Notes under the pieces: generated by a model
Databases searched by the model: none
Seen by the model: only the letters and a program-made list of their open reading frames with translations
What the model was told of the DNA's origin: nothing
Translations under genes and position numbers: made by a program
Source: H17-190 sp034435615
Lineage (GTDB): Bacteria; Chloroflexota; Dehalococcoidia; SM23-28-2; HRBIN24
DNA length: 14,537 bases
Direction of reading: 5' to 3'
NCBI GenBank assembly: GCA_034435615.1
Contig: DAOTWZ010000039.1
Coordinates: 1 to 14,537 of the forward strand
Shown here: piece by piece, positions 12,845 through 14,537 of the stretch
Layout: each line of letters opens with the position of its first letter
Position numbering within the stretch: the first letter of the stretch is position 1

Positions 12845-13231
12845 TTATTGCCGCTGGGACATGGCCACGGTGACCATGATAGCGGCGTCTTCAAGCCCTT
12901 CTATCTGATGGGACACCCCCGGACCTATCGAGGCCAGGTCGCCAGGGCCCAGTTCCCAGACGGCGTCGCCCGCCGTCAGCCGGACCTTCCCGTCGAGCAC
13001 CTGCACCAGGGTGGTGCCGGCCGTGTCGTGCTCTGCGATGCGGCCACCAGCCCTGATCACCGTCAGCACCACGCTGAGCCCCTCCTGCTTGAGCAGAGGG
13101 AGGCCACGGCGTTGCTGGTCCTGGCCCAGGGACTGCCTCAGTTCGGCGATGTGCTGGGGGATCCGGAAGATAAGGTGTTCACCCCGCAGGGCGTGCTCCT
13201 TGAGATATTCGGGGACGTGCTCCTCGGTCAT
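12845..13231 (-). CDS. small cupin-domain protein
   Basis: The 128-residue protein is a single-domain cupin. Residues 50-85 give the first cupin motif (GLSVVLTVIRAGGRIAEH, then VQVLDGKVRL) and 94-123 the second (LGPGDLASIGPGVSHQIEGLED). Of the usual metal ligands, His68 and His108 are visible with Glu67, but the HxH pair is incomplete (EHDT), so metal binding and catalysis are doubtful. The N-terminal 45 residues are helical and charged. No signal peptide or DNA-binding domain is seen, so it is probably cytoplasmic. Stand-alone cupins of this type are common; the function is unknown. The start is supported by AGGGAGAG about 6 nt upstream. It is upstream of nirK on the same strand and divergent from the cupredoxin gene, which suggests a shared context of nitrite or copper metabolism. 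Confidence 0.8.
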   Translation of the reverse strand: MTEEHVPEYLKEHALRGEHLIFRIPQHIAELRQSLGQDQQRRGLPLLKQEGLSVVLTVIRAGGRIAEHDTAGTTLVQVLDGKVRLTAGDAVWELGPGDLASIGPGVSHQIEGLEDAAIMVTVAMSQRQ

Positions 13232-13562
13232 CGCTATCTCTCCCTGTCTGAGATGATGCTTACGCCGGGCGACATGCGCTCACTCGCTGGCGGTAGCCGC
13301 TCCATCGGGCATCGGACAGTGCGTCCTCCCACCCCCTCTCGATAGCCTCTCTGCTACCCGCCAAGGCTACGATGGCGAAACAGCCTCCGCACCTGTCTGG
13401 GCGAGCATAGCTTACGGGTTGCCCGCTCGCCAGGGCCTAACGTCCCAGAGAATGGTGACCAATGGCACTATCTCAGGGACGTCACGACCAGTACGGTGAG
13501 GGTGAACGGGGGCGCGGAATAGCCGCCAAGTCCCTAGCGCCCCCAAGAGGCGGGGTGTCATT
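13232..13562. other. non-coding region between cupin and cupredoxin genes, with inverted repeats
   Basis: This 331-bp divergent intergenic stretch holds no convincing small gene on either strand; the short frames lack ribosome sites. It contains three perfect inverted repeats: GGCGAGC/GCTCGCC (13400-13406 and 13425-13431), ACGTCCC/GGGACGT (13440-13446 and 13476-13482), and GGGGGCGC/GCGCCCCC (13508-13515 and 13537-13544), the last ending 18 nt before the cupredoxin ATG. A short palindrome TGGTGACCA (13453-13461) lies inside the second. No clear promoter hexamer pair was found. Repeats of 7-8 bp can arise by chance in DNA this GC-rich. Confidence 0.5.
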
Positions 13563-13967
13563 ATGGTGCGTCTGTTCATCGCAGGGCTCGTGGCGGCCGC
13601 CGCCGTCGTCACCCTCGCTTGCGCCGGCGGCGGCACGGCCTCGCCCGGGGCCACTTCGACTCCCGCCGAAACGGCCCAATCGGCAGCGACCATCAGGGCG
13701 GTCAAGACCCTGAAGTATGACAGGGATAGCCTGACGCTGAGCGCCGGCCAGCCCGTGACGGTGCGGTTCGTCAACGAGGACACCGGCGTGCCGCACGACT
13801 TCGCCGTCTACAGGGACGCCGCCCATACCCAGCTAGTGGCCAAGACGGACATCTGCACAGCCCCTTGCGAGGAGCAACTGCAGCTCAACCTGGCCCCCGG
13901 AGAGTATCACTTCATGTGCACCGTCCACCCCCAGCAGATGGAGGGCATGATCATAGCCCGTCAATGA
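13563..13967 (+). CDS. cupredoxin lipoprotein (blue copper protein)
   Basis: The 134-residue protein starts with a signal peptide (MVRLFIAGLVAAAAVVTLAC); Cys20 is the likely lipid anchor, followed by a Gly/Ser/Thr/Pro linker to about 43. The rest is one cupredoxin domain with type 1 copper ligands His78 (VPHDF), Cys119 and His122 (MCTVHP) and Met126 (QQMEGM) in the C-x2-H-x3-M spacing known from small exported cupredoxins. It should carry electrons at the outer face of the membrane. Two further cysteines, Cys98 and Cys102 (ICTAPC), could form a disulfide or a second metal site. The gene is divergent from cupin and close to nirK, so it is a good candidate for the electron donor of the nitrite reductase; this is inference. 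The ATG is followed by GTG, and the ribosome site (GCGGGGTG) is weak. Confidence 0.9.
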   Translation: MVRLFIAGLVAAAAVVTLACAGGGTASPGATSTPAETAQSAATIRAVKTLKYDRDSLTLSAGQPVTVRFVNEDTGVPHDFAVYRDAAHTQLVAKTDICTAPCEEQLQLNLAPGEYHFMCTVHPQQMEGMIIARQ

Positions 13968-14024
13968 ATGCATGGAGGACTGCAGGACCTGGTTCCTGAA
14001 GATAGCGAGAGAGATGGGGGGCGC

Positions 14025-14042
14025 ACCAGTTCAGAACCTGGT
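14025..14042. other. short dyad between the cupredoxin and GNAT genes
   Basis: ACCAGTTC-A-GAAC-C-TGGT forms an 8-bp imperfect dyad with one bulged base, covering the stop codon of the GNAT gene. With a one-base centre and no T tract it is a weak candidate for a bidirectional terminator; it may be chance. Confidence 0.2.
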
Positions 14043-14537
14043 CCACTGACGCCAGCGCGACATGGGGAGCGCCATGATGACCACGTCGTGGGGGCGGCCC
14101 TGAGGGTCGCGGGCGCCACCCTCCAGGATGCAGAGGCGCATGAAACCGGCCCATTCGGCGGCCCGGATGGCGTCCGCCTCCAGGTCGGCCACCGCCTCGT
14201 AGAGGAGCTTCTCCAGCCCCAGGGTGCTGGCAGCCTCGCACAGCTCGCGTAACAGGGCGGAGCCTAGCCCCCGGTGCCGGTAGGCAGGCGCCACGGCCAC
14301 GCCGATGTCGCCCACGTGGGCGCGGGCGCGCCCCGGCCGCCGCACGAGGGAGGCCACCCCCACCGTCTCCTCGCCGTCGAGAGCGAGGAGAGCGAGAGCG
14401 CCCTCCCCGGGCGCCTCGCTGCGCTCTCTGGTCAAAAGGAGCCGCCCCTCCTGGAGGAGCCTCTCTTCCTCCGGCAGGGCCTGAAGAAAACGCTGCACTC
14501 GCGGCCCCTCGCCGGGCTGCATCGGGCGCACGAGCAC
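14031..14537 (-). CDS. GNAT-family N-acetyltransferase (5' end at window edge)
   Basis: The protein is a Gcn5-related acetyltransferase that would transfer an acetyl group from acetyl-CoA to an amine. Visible parts (168 residues) are the N-terminal strand LVRPMQPGEG, the strand pair LLALDGEETVGVASLVRR, motif A IGVAVAPAYRHRGLGSALL with the acetyl-CoA loop RHRGLG (87-92), a following helix, and a C-terminal strand DVVIMALPM. The first codon available is a GTG at the last bases of the window; family members often begin just there, but the frame is still open at the edge, so the true start may be outside. The substrate cannot be predicted. It converges with the cupredoxin gene at a distance of 63 nt. 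Confidence 0.85.
   Translation of the reverse strand: MLVRPMQPGEGPRVQRFLQALPEEERLLQEGRLLLTRERSEAPGEGALALLALDGEETVGVASLVRRPGRARAHVGDIGVAVAPAYRHRGLGSALLRELCEAASTLGLEKLLYEAVADLEADAIRAAEWAGFMRLCILEGGARDPQGRPHDVVIMALPMSRWRQWTRF

Noticed and set aside
12848..13345. A 165-codon + strand frame covering the cupin gene
   Set aside because: The cupin motifs on the - strand are clear, and this frame has no ribosome site or family signature.
13253..13345. Possible 30-residue peptide gene in the cupin-cupredoxin gap
   Set aside because: It has no ribosome site, no signal peptide or motif, and it sits where promoters of divergent genes are expected.

Overview
The window is a high-GC, gene-dense bacterial segment (G+C clearly above 60%, judged by eye, not counted). 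Short lipoprotein tails rich in Thr-Pro, a membrane double-zinc-ribbon protein, a BioD-like/DRTGG protein without a catalytic partner domain and an AniA-type copper nitrite reductase together suggest a member of the Chloroflexota, possibly a deep-branching or thermophilic one. This placement is inference from gene content; no marker gene for phylogeny is present. Fifteen protein genes are supported: two run off the window edges and one, a 51-residue lipoprotein, lies tail-to-tail with mazG. No rRNA, tRNA, CRISPR array or transposon was seen.

Left part (1-4641), mostly + strand: the 3' part of mazG (house-cleaning NTP pyrophosphohydrolase), a small lipoprotein on the - strand, a thioredoxin-fold protein with a single active-site Cys, then a compact operon of archease, an alpha/beta hydrolase and rtcB (RNA ligase). 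Archease is the known activator of RtcB. The hydrolase between them is joined by a 4-nt gap on one side and a 4-nt ATGA overlap on the other. A TATAAT hexamer and an 8-bp perfect stem lie in front of this operon.

Middle part (4651-9686), - strand: an RlmD/TrmA-type rRNA uracil methyltransferase, maf (overlapping it by ATGA), pcrA-type helicase and an MscS channel, a housekeeping cluster read from right to left. A divergent intergenic region (9687-9809) carries a perfect 15-nt palindrome directly upstream of an extended -10 promoter for a membrane protein with two zinc ribbons. That gene converges with a DRTGG protein gene, which has its own extended -10 promoter so close to the ATG that a nearly leaderless mRNA is predicted.

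Right part (11485-13967) looks like a nitrite/copper module: nirK with all copper ligands present, a small cupin on the same strand upstream of it, and a divergently transcribed cupredoxin lipoprotein that could feed electrons to NirK at the outer face of the membrane. A 331-bp non-coding stretch with several inverted repeats separates cupin from cupredoxin. The window ends in a GNAT acetyltransferase cut by the right edge. The points most worth a second look are the hydrolase embedded between archease and rtcB, the hidden mini-lipoprotein, and the nirK-cupin-cupredoxin group with its CxxxC-bearing cupredoxin.
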